Shown one piece after another: positions 1-6,756 of a stretch of DNA of 63,624 bases. The position numbers and the translations under genes were made by a program. Each line of letters begins with the position of its first letter. Within the stretch, counting starts at the first letter, position 1. This DNA comes from Hyphococcus sp. (GTDB lineage: Bacteria; Pseudomonadota; Alphaproteobacteria; Caulobacterales; Parvularculaceae). The notes beneath the pieces were generated by a model. The model was not told the DNA's origin. It ran no database searches and saw only the letters and a program-made list of their open reading frames with translations. The DNA lies in the NCBI GenBank assembly GCA_021776395.1, contig JAJFFZ010000058.1, forward strand, positions 1-63,624, in the 5' to 3' direction.

Positions 1-189
1 CTCACCGCGTTCTGCGGCGCGCGCGAGATTGGACTGAATTGACGAGGCGGCCTCGGCGAAGGCTGCATCGATGAGGGCGGCGGCCGGCGCGATCTCCTCG
101 CGCGCGACGCGTTCAATTTCCGCGCCCGCCTCGCCAAGCCCGGCGGCGAGCCCGCTGGCGTCGATTTTGAGGTTGATATGTTCGGTCAT
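1..189 (-). CDS. GTA tail tape measure protein, N-terminal part (orfg11 type)
   Basis: Partial gene: 63 codons are present and the reading frame continues past base 1. The product begins MTEHINLKIDASGL and is rich in Ala and Glu, as expected for the helical start of a tape measure protein that sets tail length and scaffolds tail tube assembly. Its ATG overlaps the stop of the preceding tail chaperone frame in an ATGA, so the two are translationally coupled. The function is assigned mostly from position (after the g10/g10.1 pair in the conserved GTA gene order), because too little sequence is present for a domain match. Confidence 0.7.
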   Translation of the reverse strand, partial: MTEHINLKIDASGLAAGLGEAGAEIERVAREEIAPAAALIDAAFAEAASSIQSNLARAAERGE

Positions 190-422
190 GAGTTTTTATC
201 CGTGTAAAGATGAATGAGAGATTGAAGTGTGGCGGGATCGGTCGCGGCGTTGCTTGCATAAGCGCCAAGACTGGCGGCGAGGAGCCAGCGCCATTCGGCG
301 AGCGGCAGCGCCCAGAAATCGCCGGGGGCGAGCCGAAGCGTGAGAACCGCAAATCCATACCATTGGCGCCATTTGTCTACGCCTCCGCCGACGACGCCAA
401 TGGGGCCGCCTGAGACTTTCCC
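186..422 (-). CDS. GTA tail assembly chaperone extension (orfg10.1 type, TIGR02216/DUF2376-like), reached by -1 frameshift
   Basis: This frame holds the family hallmark: LRLAPGDFWALPLAEW resembles the pattern in which a Trp follows a Pro-x-x-Phe and a short helix ends the protein. It is open only from base 434 down to 186 and contains no ATG, GTG or TTG codon, so independent initiation is unlikely. It overlaps the 3' end of the g10 frame and is entered at GGGAAAG (416-422). A -1 slip there gives a 178-residue fusion: the first 102 residues of g10 plus 76 from this frame. The stop overlaps the tape measure start (ATGA). The fusion would be the counterpart of lambda gpGT, a chaperone for the tape measure protein. 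An initiation at ATT cannot be excluded. Confidence 0.75.
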   Translation of the reverse strand, partial: GKVSGGPIGVVGGGVDKWRQWYGFAVLTLRLAPGDFWALPLAEWRWLLAASLGAYASNAATDPATLQSLIHLYTDKNS

Positions 423-721
423 GGCGCCTCCGCATCATCGCCGAGCGCCTCGAACGCCGCGGCGATGGCGCGCGCGGCTTGCGTCAGATCCACATCGCTG
501 GCCTTTAACAGCTGCAACGAAAGCCCCGCGCCGCCGCCGGTTAACAACGCATGCAGAATTAAAATCACATCGCTGATGCGCGGGGCTTGAAGCCGCGCCT
601 GCAATGCATCGAAATCACCGCCCAGCGCATCTTCAATTTGCGCCAGCGCGCCGAGCGTTAAGCGCAGCTTCATGGCCTCGCCATTGATGGTGATTTCCGT
701 GTCGCCGGGACGATGGGTCAT
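377..721 (-). CDS. GTA tail assembly chaperone (orfg10 type, GTA family protein)
   Basis: A 114-residue protein starting MTHRPGDTEIT, with a clear Shine-Dalgarno (GGAGG) about seven bases before the ATG. The core LRLTLGALAQIEDALGG is typical of the small GTA protein that follows the major tail protein gene. Its role is in tail assembly, by analogy with lambda gpG. The last twelve residues, after the slippery site, are low in complexity (Ala/Ser) and look like a default tail read only when no frameshift occurs. It lies downstream of the major tail protein and a palindromic repeat, and overlaps the g10.1 frame. Confidence 0.8.
   Translation of the reverse strand: MTHRPGDTEITINGEAMKLRLTLGALAQIEDALGGDFDALQARLQAPRISDVILILHALLTGGGAGLSLQLLKASDVDLTQAARAIAAAFEALGDDAEAPGKSQAAPLASSAEA
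416..422 (-). promoter_or_regulatory. -1 ribosomal frameshift slippery heptamer GGGAAAG
   Basis: Read on the minus strand the zero-frame codons are CCG GGA AAG, which gives the canonical X XXY YYZ layout G GGA AAG. This is the same heptamer used for the lambda G-GT tail chaperone frameshift. After a -1 slip the next codon is GTC in the g10.1 frame, which is open to its stop at 186. The following 30 bases are very GC-rich and could form a stimulatory structure. I did not fold them. Confidence 0.75.
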
Positions 722-750
722 ATTTTTGCCTCCAACATTTTCCAAAACCT

Positions 751-838
751 CCGCTCATCCCCGCGAAAGCGGGGACCCAGAAACACAGCAATATGTTTTC
801 CCACTATTCTGGATCCCGGCTTTCGCCGGGATGAGCGG
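751..838. repeat. Palindromic intergenic repeat (family 1, CTCATCCC type), copy 1
   Basis: An 88-bp element with perfect 11-bp ends CCGCTCATCCC / GGGATGAGCGG and inner hairpins (CCCCGCgaaaGCGGGG; CCCGGCtttcGCCGGG). It fills the gap between the tail chaperone and the major tail protein gene. A second copy with the same ends is at 39173-39298. Confidence 0.85.
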
Positions 839-869
839 GGCGTGGTTTGCCTGTGTAAGTTCGCCCCCA

Positions 870-1292
870 TCACACGCCCTCCGGCGTAAACACCAGCGCG
901 CCGGCTGATTCCAGCGCCAGCGACATGGTCGCCTCGCCGTCATGATCGCCGGCGTAATCGAGATTGGAAATCTGGAACGCGCCGGCAATTTCGCCGAAGC
1001 CGGGAACAATCACTTGCCAGTTTCTAATCTCGCTGTTAAAGAACGCCGAGCGGATGTCTTCCGCCGCGCCGGCGCTTAAAAAGACGCCGGCCCCGGCGAT
1101 TGACGCCTGGCGCACCCCGGCGCCGGCGAGTAACTCGCGCCAGCCGCCGGTGGAGTTTGAATGGGTGATGTCAACGCTTTGCGCATTGAGCGACAGGCTT
1201 CTTGTGCGCAGCCCGCCAATGGTCGTAAAAATTTCCGGCGCGCCATTATCGCCGAGCTTTAACAATAGGTCTTTTCCTCTTTGTGCGGACAT
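870..1292 (-). CDS. GTA major tail protein (orfg9 type, TP901-1-like)
   Basis: A 140-residue protein starting MSAQRGKDLLLKLGD. The opening and the central stretch SVDITHSNSTGGWRELL match the phage major tail protein family of the TP901-1 type, which polymerises into the tail tube. Length fits the family (about 135-140). It follows the tail terminator-like gene and precedes the two chaperone frames, which is the conserved GTA order. The gaps on both sides are occupied by palindromic repeats. Confidence 0.88.
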   Translation of the reverse strand: MSAQRGKDLLLKLGDNGAPEIFTTIGGLRTRSLSLNAQSVDITHSNSTGGWRELLAGAGVRQASIAGAGVFLSAGAAEDIRSAFFNSEIRNWQVIVPGFGEIAGAFQISNLDYAGDHDGEATMSLALESAGALVFTPEGV

Positions 1293-1329
1293 ATTTGTGT
1301 TCCTTTAATTAACTGTGGGCGTCGCCGAT

Positions 1330-1383
1330 GCTTGTGTTGCAAGAACCCCCTTCGACGCTTGTGTTGCAAGAACCCCCTTCGAC
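1330..1383. repeat. Perfect 27-bp tandem duplication at the edge of a palindromic element
   Basis: The 27-bp unit beginning GCTTGTGTTGCAAGAACC occurs twice head to tail (1330-1356 and 1357-1383) with no mismatch. The unit includes the left terminal sequence of the adjacent palindromic element, so the duplication looks like slippage or a failed insertion at the element end. Confidence 0.9.
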
Positions 1384-1495
1384 CGCTTAGCGGCCACTTC
1401 CCCCGCAAGCGGGGGAAGAAAAGGGTTGAGCTTGGTGCTAGGTTTTCTTCCCCCGTTTACGGGGGAAGTGTCGCCGGAGGCGACGAAGGGGGCTC
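1370..1495. repeat. Composite palindromic repeat (family 2), copy 1
   Basis: The ends GAACCCCCTTCG and CGAAGGGGGCTC form a near-perfect inverted repeat. Inside are hairpins CTTCCCCCgcaaGCGGGGGAAG-like on the left and CTTCCCCCGttta-type on the right, then a small GC hairpin. Copies with the same plan are at 4933-5059 and 6612-6738; all three lie between GTA genes. Confidence 0.88.
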
Positions 1496-1531
1496 TTTCG
1501 GCACAAAACATATTTATATTCAACACACCAA

Positions 1532-1939
1532 TTACTCCGGTTCCGTCACGGCGCGAAAGCGAATGGCGCCTTGATAGGTTTCTCCGTCCTGGCGGCGAAA
1601 CGCGTCGCCGAAGACGAAACGGATATTGACCAGGCGATGGCCGGTAAGCGTCAGCGTTGCGTCGTGGAGCGCGTCATAGACCGCGCCCATAATGCGCTTC
1701 ACTTCGCGCCGTCCCGCGTAACGCGAGAACACATGGAAGCGAACCTCATGTTCGAGCCCGCCATCAACCCCGCGCCAGTCGCGCGCACGCGCCTCGCCCA
1801 ACGTCATGTATGGAAACGCCGCATCGTCGGGCGGGTCGTCATAAATCCGCGGCGGGTCGCCAATTTCCGCCTTAACCGCCACATCGGCGGCGAGCGCCTG
1901 ATAGACGACGCGTTGCAGCTCCCATTGCGCATTACTCAT
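1532..1939 (-). CDS. GTA tail terminator-like protein (orfg8 type, DUF3168)
   Basis: A 135-residue protein. I start it at MSNAQWELQ because this ATG overlaps the stop of the upstream connector gene (ATGA); a longer version begins six codons earlier. The motifs YMTLGEARARDW and HEVRFHVFSRYAG followed by a conserved GHRLV-like stretch fit DUF3168, the tail terminator or tail completion family that joins head connectors to the tail tube. Position after the head closure gene agrees. Confidence 0.83.
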   Translation of the reverse strand: MSNAQWELQRVVYQALAADVAVKAEIGDPPRIYDDPPDDAAFPYMTLGEARARDWRGVDGGLEHEVRFHVFSRYAGRREVKRIMGAVYDALHDATLTLTGHRLVNIRFVFGDAFRRQDGETYQGAIRFRAVTEPE

Positions 1940-2253
1940 CCGCCGACCTCCTCGCAAATTAGCGTGATACGCCGGCCTTGTTCGTCTTCACTCTCGATAC
2001 TGACGACTTCGAAATTATCATTATCGAATTTGAGCTGCTGGCCGAGGGCGACATCAGCGCGATAACGGATCGACGCGGCGATGCGCATCAGACGATTGTT
2101 GCGGTCGCCAGCAAAGTCACGCGTTGATGTCAGCCGTTCGACCCGCGCCCACAGCTCCGGGCCAGGCTGCCATGTCACCATCGCGCCGCCGGCGTCGTCG
2201 ACCACGCGCAACTCGGTCAACAATTCAATTTTATGTCTGAGCGCGCCGATCAT
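1936..2253 (-). CDS. GTA head closure / head-tail adaptor protein (orfg7 type)
   Basis: A 105-residue protein starting MIGALRHKIELL, the usual opening of the phage head-tail adaptor family (SPP1 gp16-like). The segment PGPELWARVERLTSTRDFAG and the end RRITLICEEVGG are typical. It would sit between the connector ring and the tail terminator and close the packaged head. It overlaps both neighbours by 4 bp (ATGA), indicating translational coupling. Confidence 0.85.
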   Translation of the reverse strand: MIGALRHKIELLTELRVVDDAGGAMVTWQPGPELWARVERLTSTRDFAGDRNNRLMRIAASIRYRADVALGQQLKFDNDNFEVVSIESEDEQGRRITLICEEVGG

Positions 2254-2810
2254 AACCGCACCTCGCGATAAGGCGCGATCAGCGCATCGACGCTTTGCGG
2301 CACGGTAAACAGGCGGTCCTCGCTTGCCGCCTCGCGGGCCTCAAAAAAATGCGCCGCGAGAATTTTCACCGCTTGCTTGAGCGGTTCCGGCGTTGATGCC
2401 GCGTCGGCATAGCCGACGGTGAAATCAATCCGTACGCCATCAAGGCGCGGGCCGGGATTGGGCCACGGCGCAGCCGGGCGCAACCTTCCGGGCGAACCGG
2501 GCGCGGTCTCGTATAGCGCCGGGGCCAACACTTGCGGGGCGCCCGCCGCATCGATGACGCTCACCGCATCGATGCTGACGACCGGGCTGAGCGGCAGGAT
2601 AACGGTCTCGCCCGGCGCCGCATCAAGCGTCAGGCGCCATTGCTGCGCCAGCAACGCCAAGCTCGCGCGCGCCTCAACCGCGCGCACCGCCGCCACCAGC
2701 GCGCCATTAATCAGCGCGTCTTCATTGGCGTCGGTAATGCGCAAATGGTCTTTCAGTTCACTGAGCGTTATCGGTTCCGCCGAGGGCGGAGAAATCTGGG
2801 TTAGGGACAT
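2250..2810 (-). CDS. GTA head-tail connector protein (orfg6 type, phiE125 gp8 family)
   Basis: A 186-residue protein. I use the start MSLTQISPPSAEPITL, about 11 bases after an AAGGA; a start four codons upstream sits too close to that ribosome site. The stretch EPITLSELKDHLRI followed by an acidic loop is the signature of the DNA packaging connector family (phiE125 gp8, HK97 gp6-like), which forms the ring under the portal. It is coupled by ATGA overlap to the head closure gene downstream and separated from the capsid gene by a long palindrome. Confidence 0.87.
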   Translation of the reverse strand: MSLTQISPPSAEPITLSELKDHLRITDANEDALINGALVAAVRAVEARASLALLAQQWRLTLDAAPGETVILPLSPVVSIDAVSVIDAAGAPQVLAPALYETAPGSPGRLRPAAPWPNPGPRLDGVRIDFTVGYADAASTPEPLKQAVKILAAHFFEAREAASEDRLFTVPQSVDALIAPYREVRL

Positions 2811-2854
2811 TACGCAACTCATCCTTATTGTTGTACTGGGGGCCTATTTCCCTC

Positions 2855-2989
2855 CGTCATCCCGTGCGCAATGCGGCGCAAAGCGCCGCTTTGCAGACAC
2901 GGGATCGTTTACAGCAGCCTCCACACGCGCCGAACGAGATCCCGTGTCTGCGACGCAGCACATCGTGCTGCATCGCGCACGGGATGACG
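2855..2989. repeat. Long palindromic intergenic repeat (family 3) between connector and capsid genes
   Basis: Perfect 15-bp ends CGTCATCCCGTGCGC / GCGCACGGGATGACG enclose a second inverted pair (AGACACGGGATC / GATCCCGTGTCT). The whole 135-bp unit could form one long stem in mRNA or single-stranded DNA. I saw no other copy in the window. Confidence 0.9.
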
Positions 2990-3007
2990 CCTAGAGAGAG
3001 CCAACAC

Positions 3008-4243
3008 TTAGCTCAGCGAAAATTTCAGAAACTTGATCGCGTCAAAATCCTGAACGCCGCCGCCGACGCGTTTGGTGGTGTAGAACAACACAAACGGTTT
3101 TGCCGAATACGGATCGCGCAATACCCGCACGCCGACGCGGTCGACAATCAGATAGCCGCGCCGGAAGTCGCCAATCGAAATCGCGTGACTGGCGGTGGCG
3201 ATATCGGGCATGTCTTCGGCCTCCGACACCGGATAACCGAGCAGCCGCGCCGGCTCGCCCGGCCGGACATTAGGCTGCCACAGATAATTGCCGGCAGAGT
3301 CCTTGAATTTGCGCAACTGTCCGAGGACGGAACGGTTAAGCACGAACCGGCCATTGGCGCGGAACGCCTGTTTCGGTGCATAGATGAGGTCAAGCAATAC
3401 GTCCGACGGATTGGACGCCGGGAAACCGCCGTCAACGCCGGTGGCGATATAACCAAGCTCGCCCGCCGCCTTCACGCTATCTTCCGCAATCGTGTAGGAC
3501 AAAAATCCTTTGGGTTGATTGACGCCGTCGCCGGTGACAAACGCCGCCGATTCCTGCACCGCAAACTCGCTCTGGACTTCGTCAGCCAACCATTGGTCGA
3601 TATCGACAATCGAATCGTCGAGCAGTGTCTGGCTCGCCGCCGGCATTGCGTAAAGCTCCATGGTCGGAAAATCGATGGCGGTAATGGTCGGCGATGTGGT
3701 TTCAACACGCGCGCCAGTCTCGCCAACCCAGCCTGCGGCGCCGTCGCCATTGGAGACGGGTTTGCGGAAAATATTGGCGCCGATTTCACGGATGCTCGCA
3801 ATCTGGCGGATCGGCGAGATGTCTTTCACCGCCGCGGCGATCATCGCCTCGGTCTGTTCCGGCGCCAGATAGCCGCCCTCCGGGTCGGTTCCGGTATTCA
3901 GGGATTTCGCCTCCAGCGTGGTGATCGCCGTCGCATCGCCAATGCGCATATAGCGCTGGAACGCGGCTTTGGTTTCATCGGGCAGCGCGCGCGCTGTTCC
4001 ATCGAGGCGCGGGCGTTGGCCTTTCAACGCAATACGGTCAACAGCGGCTTTTTGTTCGGTGACGGCGTCGTTGATGCGGTCGATTTTGTCGCGCAGAACG
4101 ACATCGTCTTTGCGTTTTTTCTCCAGCGATTTCAGGCGCTGGTCATTGGCGTTTTTGAACTGTTCAAACGCGCCCAGAAACTCACGCATTGCCGCGCGCA
4201 CATCCGCGCCGCCTTCGGTTCCGGCTTTGGTTTCGATAGTCAT
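3008..4243 (-). CDS. GTA major capsid protein, HK97 fold (orfg5 type)
   Basis: A 411-residue HK97-type capsid protein. Residues 1-85 form a charged helical delta/scaffold region (for example EQFKNANDQRLKSLEKK), normally removed by the prohead protease. The mature part then starts with the LNTGTDPEGGYLAPEQ motif typical of this family, followed by the HK97 fold to the C-terminal FDAIKFLKFSLS. It packs the 4-5 kb DNA fragments of GTA particles, as known for the family. It lies directly downstream of the protease, as in phage HK97 and RcGTA. Confidence 0.95.
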   Translation of the reverse strand: MTIETKAGTEGGADVRAAMREFLGAFEQFKNANDQRLKSLEKKRKDDVVLRDKIDRINDAVTEQKAAVDRIALKGQRPRLDGTARALPDETKAAFQRYMRIGDATAITTLEAKSLNTGTDPEGGYLAPEQTEAMIAAAVKDISPIRQIASIREIGANIFRKPVSNGDGAAGWVGETGARVETTSPTITAIDFPTMELYAMPAASQTLLDDSIVDIDQWLADEVQSEFAVQESAAFVTGDGVNQPKGFLSYTIAEDSVKAAGELGYIATGVDGGFPASNPSDVLLDLIYAPKQAFRANGRFVLNRSVLGQLRKFKDSAGNYLWQPNVRPGEPARLLGYPVSEAEDMPDIATASHAISIGDFRRGYLIVDRVGVRVLRDPYSAKPFVLFYTTKRVGGGVQDFDAIKFLKFSLS

Positions 4244-4293
4244 TACTCTTTTACTCCTTATACCGAGGGCCTCGCCCTCAAAGATTACTAAGC

Positions 4294-4899
4294 TTAGGCA
4301 GTCATGGTAGAAGCGATTTTTGCCGCGCTGCGAAGCGTGTCAGCAAAGTGGCGGACGTCTGTTGGGGGGGAGCCAGACGCCCGCCCGGGTCGTGAATACG
4401 ACCCGTTTTCCGTTTGCGCGCCTTCGCGCGCGGGTTGCGAAAGCAGCCCATATTCTAACTGCGCATCTTGGCGCGCAGGCCCCACATGGGTGATGCGCGC
4501 GGCCTGGGCCATCGGGAAGGTGACGATAGAGACCTCCCACAAATCTGCTTCGGTGATGCGCCGCCCATTCAACGGGCCTTTGCGGGCTTTGGCCGCCTGA
4601 TAGCCGATCGACAGGCCATCCAGCGCGCCGCCGCGCAACAACGCATGCACCTCGCGTGCTTTTGACGACGATAAAATTATCTCGCCACGCACGAACAATC
4701 CGCGCCGGTCTTCAACAAAAGACGTCCAGCGGCCAATCGGCGTGTCGGCGGCATGCTGATAAAGCATCCGCACCGGCGCCGCGCGGCGCGTGAGCGAAGA
4801 TTTAAACGCGCCCGGCGCAACAATGTCGCCGTTTAAGTCGCGGGTATGAAACACCGAGGCGTAGCCTTCTATGTCGGCGATGAGGGAGGCGTTGTTCAT
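4294..4899 (-). CDS. GTA prohead protease (orfg4 type, peptidase U35)
   Basis: A 201-residue HK97-family prohead protease. The N-terminal part IEGYASVFHTRDLNGD, the catalytic His region VRMLYQHAADTPIG and the catalytic Ser region ALDGLSIGYQA are all visible. It cleaves the capsid delta domain during head maturation. The last 60 residues are low in complexity and probably not part of the protease fold. It is followed by the capsid gene after about 50 bp and preceded by a composite palindrome in the gap to the g3.5-like gene. Confidence 0.92.
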   Translation of the reverse strand: MNNASLIADIEGYASVFHTRDLNGDIVAPGAFKSSLTRRAAPVRMLYQHAADTPIGRWTSFVEDRRGLFVRGEIILSSSKAREVHALLRGGALDGLSIGYQAAKARKGPLNGRRITEADLWEVSIVTFPMAQAARITHVGPARQDAQLEYGLLSQPAREGAQTENGSYSRPGRASGSPPTDVRHFADTLRSAAKIASTMTA

Positions 4900-4932
4900 G
4901 TGCGGCTCCGTGGGTTTTTGTTTTTGCCGAAA

Positions 4933-5059
4933 GAACCCCCTCCGCCCACTTCGTGGGCACCTCCCCCGTGAACGGGGGAGGAATAGAGTTGAGCTTGAGA
5001 CAAATTCTTTCTTCCCCCGCTTGCGGGGGAAGTGTCAGCGAAGCTGACGAAGGGGGTTC
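4933..5059. repeat. Composite palindromic repeat (family 2), copy 2
   Basis: Ends GAACCCCCTCCG and CGAAGGGGGTTC, with four nested hairpins: CCCACTTCGTGGG, CTCCCCCGtgaACGGGGGAG, CTTCCCCCgcttGCGGGGGAAG and TCAGCGAAGCTGA. The 35 bp in the middle differ from the other copies. It fills the gap between the g3.5-like gene and the protease gene. Confidence 0.9.
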
Positions 5060-5101
5060 TTTCGGTCCAAGTAACTATCCATACGGAGGGGTTTTGGCGC
5101 C

Positions 5102-5380
5102 TCATGACCCACTCTCCATCATCGAACGGTCGAGCTTCGCCTCAATGCGCACCAGCGTTGCCGACGCAAAGCGGGCCTGTTCTTCGAGCCGCGTTGTGCG
5201 TTCAATAATTTCGGCGTTTTGCTCCGCGCCGCGCTCCAGCTGCGCAAGGCGTTCTGACGCGGCGCCAGTCCAGACCAGCGCCAGCGCCGCCTGGACCATG
5301 AGCGCCGCGCCAATCGCAAACGTGATGCGCAATTCCGGCGGCCGCTCAATCGCCAGTTTCGGCAACGTCACCCTATGCAT
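5102..5380 (-). CDS. Small GTA membrane protein (orfg3.5 position)
   Basis: I start this 92-residue protein at MHRVTLPKLAIERPP because that ATG overlaps the end of the portal gene; a longer frame upstream lies inside the portal gene and is not needed. One membrane segment is clear (TFAIGAALMVQAALALVW, about residues 21-40), followed by a coiled-coil-like stretch ERLAQLERGAEQNAEIIER. Small genes between portal and protease are common in GTA clusters (g3.5) but their role is not known. The function is therefore left open. Confidence 0.7.
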   Translation of the reverse strand: MHRVTLPKLAIERPPELRITFAIGAALMVQAALALVWTGAASERLAQLERGAEQNAEIIERTTRLEEQARFASATLVRIEAKLDRSMMESGS

Positions 5381-6572
5381 GTTCGCCTCGCTCGTCTTCT
5401 TCGAAAGCCGGCGCATCAAGCCGCGGAAAACCGAGTGCGGCGCGTTTTTCGTCATCGGTGAGAAAATCCGCGCGGGAAATCCGCGCCCACGCCGCGTCGC
5501 GCTCTGCGGCGAGCGCGTCAATCTCCGACGTCTGACAAATAATTTGCGCGCCCGCATAGGCCGGCGCCAACCAACCGGTGAGCGCCGCGGCGGTCTTCTT
5601 CACCAGCGGCAGGACGGTCTGTTTCCAGAAGGCGAGATTGGCCTCCCGGTAGTTCGAGTAAGTGTTGTCGCCGGGAATGCCGAGCAGCATCGGCGGCACG
5701 CCAAACGCCAGCGCAATCTCGCGCGCGGCCATGTTTTTGGCATCGATGAAATCCATATCCGACGGCGATAACGACATTGAGCGCCATTCGAGCCCGCCAT
5801 CGAGCACCAATGGGCGCCCGGCATTGGCCGAGCCCTGATAGGCGTCTTCGAGCTCGGATTTTAGCCGGTCAAACTGCTCAGCAGAAAGATTTTCAGCGCC
5901 GTCCGGACCTTTATAAACCAGCGCGCCAGACGGCCGCGCGGCGTTGTCCAGGAGCGCCTTGTTCCAGGCCGAGGCGGCGTTGTGCAGGTCAACCGAGGAG
6001 GCCGCAGCCTCCAGCGGCGACAGGCCGTAATAATCATTGGTCGGATGAAAGAGTTTCAGATGCAGGATCGGCGAGGCGCCATCCTCCGGCTTGACGAACA
6101 CCACCTTGCGGCCGCCGGCGGCATATTCATAACTTTCCGGCCAACCGGATTTACCGGGCCGCGCCTTCATCCGGTCGGGTCTGAGCGCATATAATTCGCG
6201 CGGGGTCCCATCAAGCGCTGCCGCTTCGAGATAGGCGTTGCCGGCGGTTTGTAAAAACCCGTAGAAACTTTCCAGCAATTCAGCGCCGGACTGGGCCGGG
6301 TTCGGCCGCGCCAGCAAATCAATCAGCGGGTGGTCGCACAACACGGCGCCGTCTTCGACCACTTTCAGCGGCGCGGACGCAGCCGCCTCCGACACCAGCC
6401 GGACGCAACGATAGGCGATAACGTTTTTCTCATAGCCCTGGCGCGCCAGCGACGCATAATCGCGCGGCGTCCAGGCCGGGGCGCCAAGCCGTTGCAGCGC
6501 GATCAGCCCCTTGGCGGCGGACGCTTTCGCCTCGGGCGCTCTTTGCAAAAAGATTTTCGGGATTAACGGCAT
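5373..6572 (-). CDS. GTA portal protein, HK97 family (orfg3 type)
   Basis: A 399-residue portal protein starting MPLIPKIF, with AGGAG at good spacing upstream. Typical family segments are visible: NVIAYRCVRLVSEAAASAPL near the N-terminus, LLARPNPAQSG, and PPMLLGIPGDNTYSNYREA near residue 300, followed by the C-terminal clip region. The dodecameric portal is the DNA entry channel and terminase docking site. It lies between the large terminase gene and the small membrane protein gene and overlaps the latter. Confidence 0.94.
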   Translation of the reverse strand: MPLIPKIFLQRAPEAKASAAKGLIALQRLGAPAWTPRDYASLARQGYEKNVIAYRCVRLVSEAAASAPLKVVEDGAVLCDHPLIDLLARPNPAQSGAELLESFYGFLQTAGNAYLEAAALDGTPRELYALRPDRMKARPGKSGWPESYEYAAGGRKVVFVKPEDGASPILHLKLFHPTNDYYGLSPLEAAASSVDLHNAASAWNKALLDNAARPSGALVYKGPDGAENLSAEQFDRLKSELEDAYQGSANAGRPLVLDGGLEWRSMSLSPSDMDFIDAKNMAAREIALAFGVPPMLLGIPGDNTYSNYREANLAFWKQTVLPLVKKTAAALTGWLAPAYAGAQIICQTSEIDALAAERDAAWARISRADFLTDDEKRAALGFPRLDAPAFEEDERGEHA

Positions 6573-6611
6573 GGGCTGGCTCCTTTTGGGCAAACGTAAT
6601 AGGCGCCAACA

Positions 6612-6738
6612 GAACCCCCTCCGTCAGCTTCGCTGACACCTCCCCCGTAAACGGGGGAGGAAAAAGTGCGGGCTGTAGGCAGAAGCTCTTTCTTCCCCCG
6701 TTTACGGGGGAAGTGGCCCGAAGGGCCGAAGGGGGTAC
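6612..6738. repeat. Composite palindromic repeat (family 2), copy 3
   Basis: Same plan as the copies at 1370 and 4933: left end GAACCCCCTCCG, a TCAGCTTCGCTGA hairpin, CTCCCCCGtaaACGGGGGAG, a unique centre, CTTCCCCCGttt-type hairpin, GGCCCGAAGGGCC, and right end CGAAGGGGGTAC. It fills the gap between the large terminase and portal genes. Confidence 0.9.
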
Positions 6739-6756
6739 TCAGCATAACAATCATTC

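Noticed and set aside
1315-1629. Several frames of about 70-100 codons over the repeat at 1.3-1.6 kb
   Set aside because: They translate the palindromic repeat and part of the tail terminator gene in the wrong frame.
2828-4291. A 487-codon frame on the plus strand opposite the capsid gene
   Set aside because: It is antisense to a clear HK97 capsid gene; its composition (Arg, Gly, His rich with no domain) is what GC-rich codon bias produces in the opposite frame.
1330-6738. A CRISPR-like repeat array
   Set aside because: Copies are few, far apart, palindromic with variable centres, and lie between phage-type genes; there are no cas genes.
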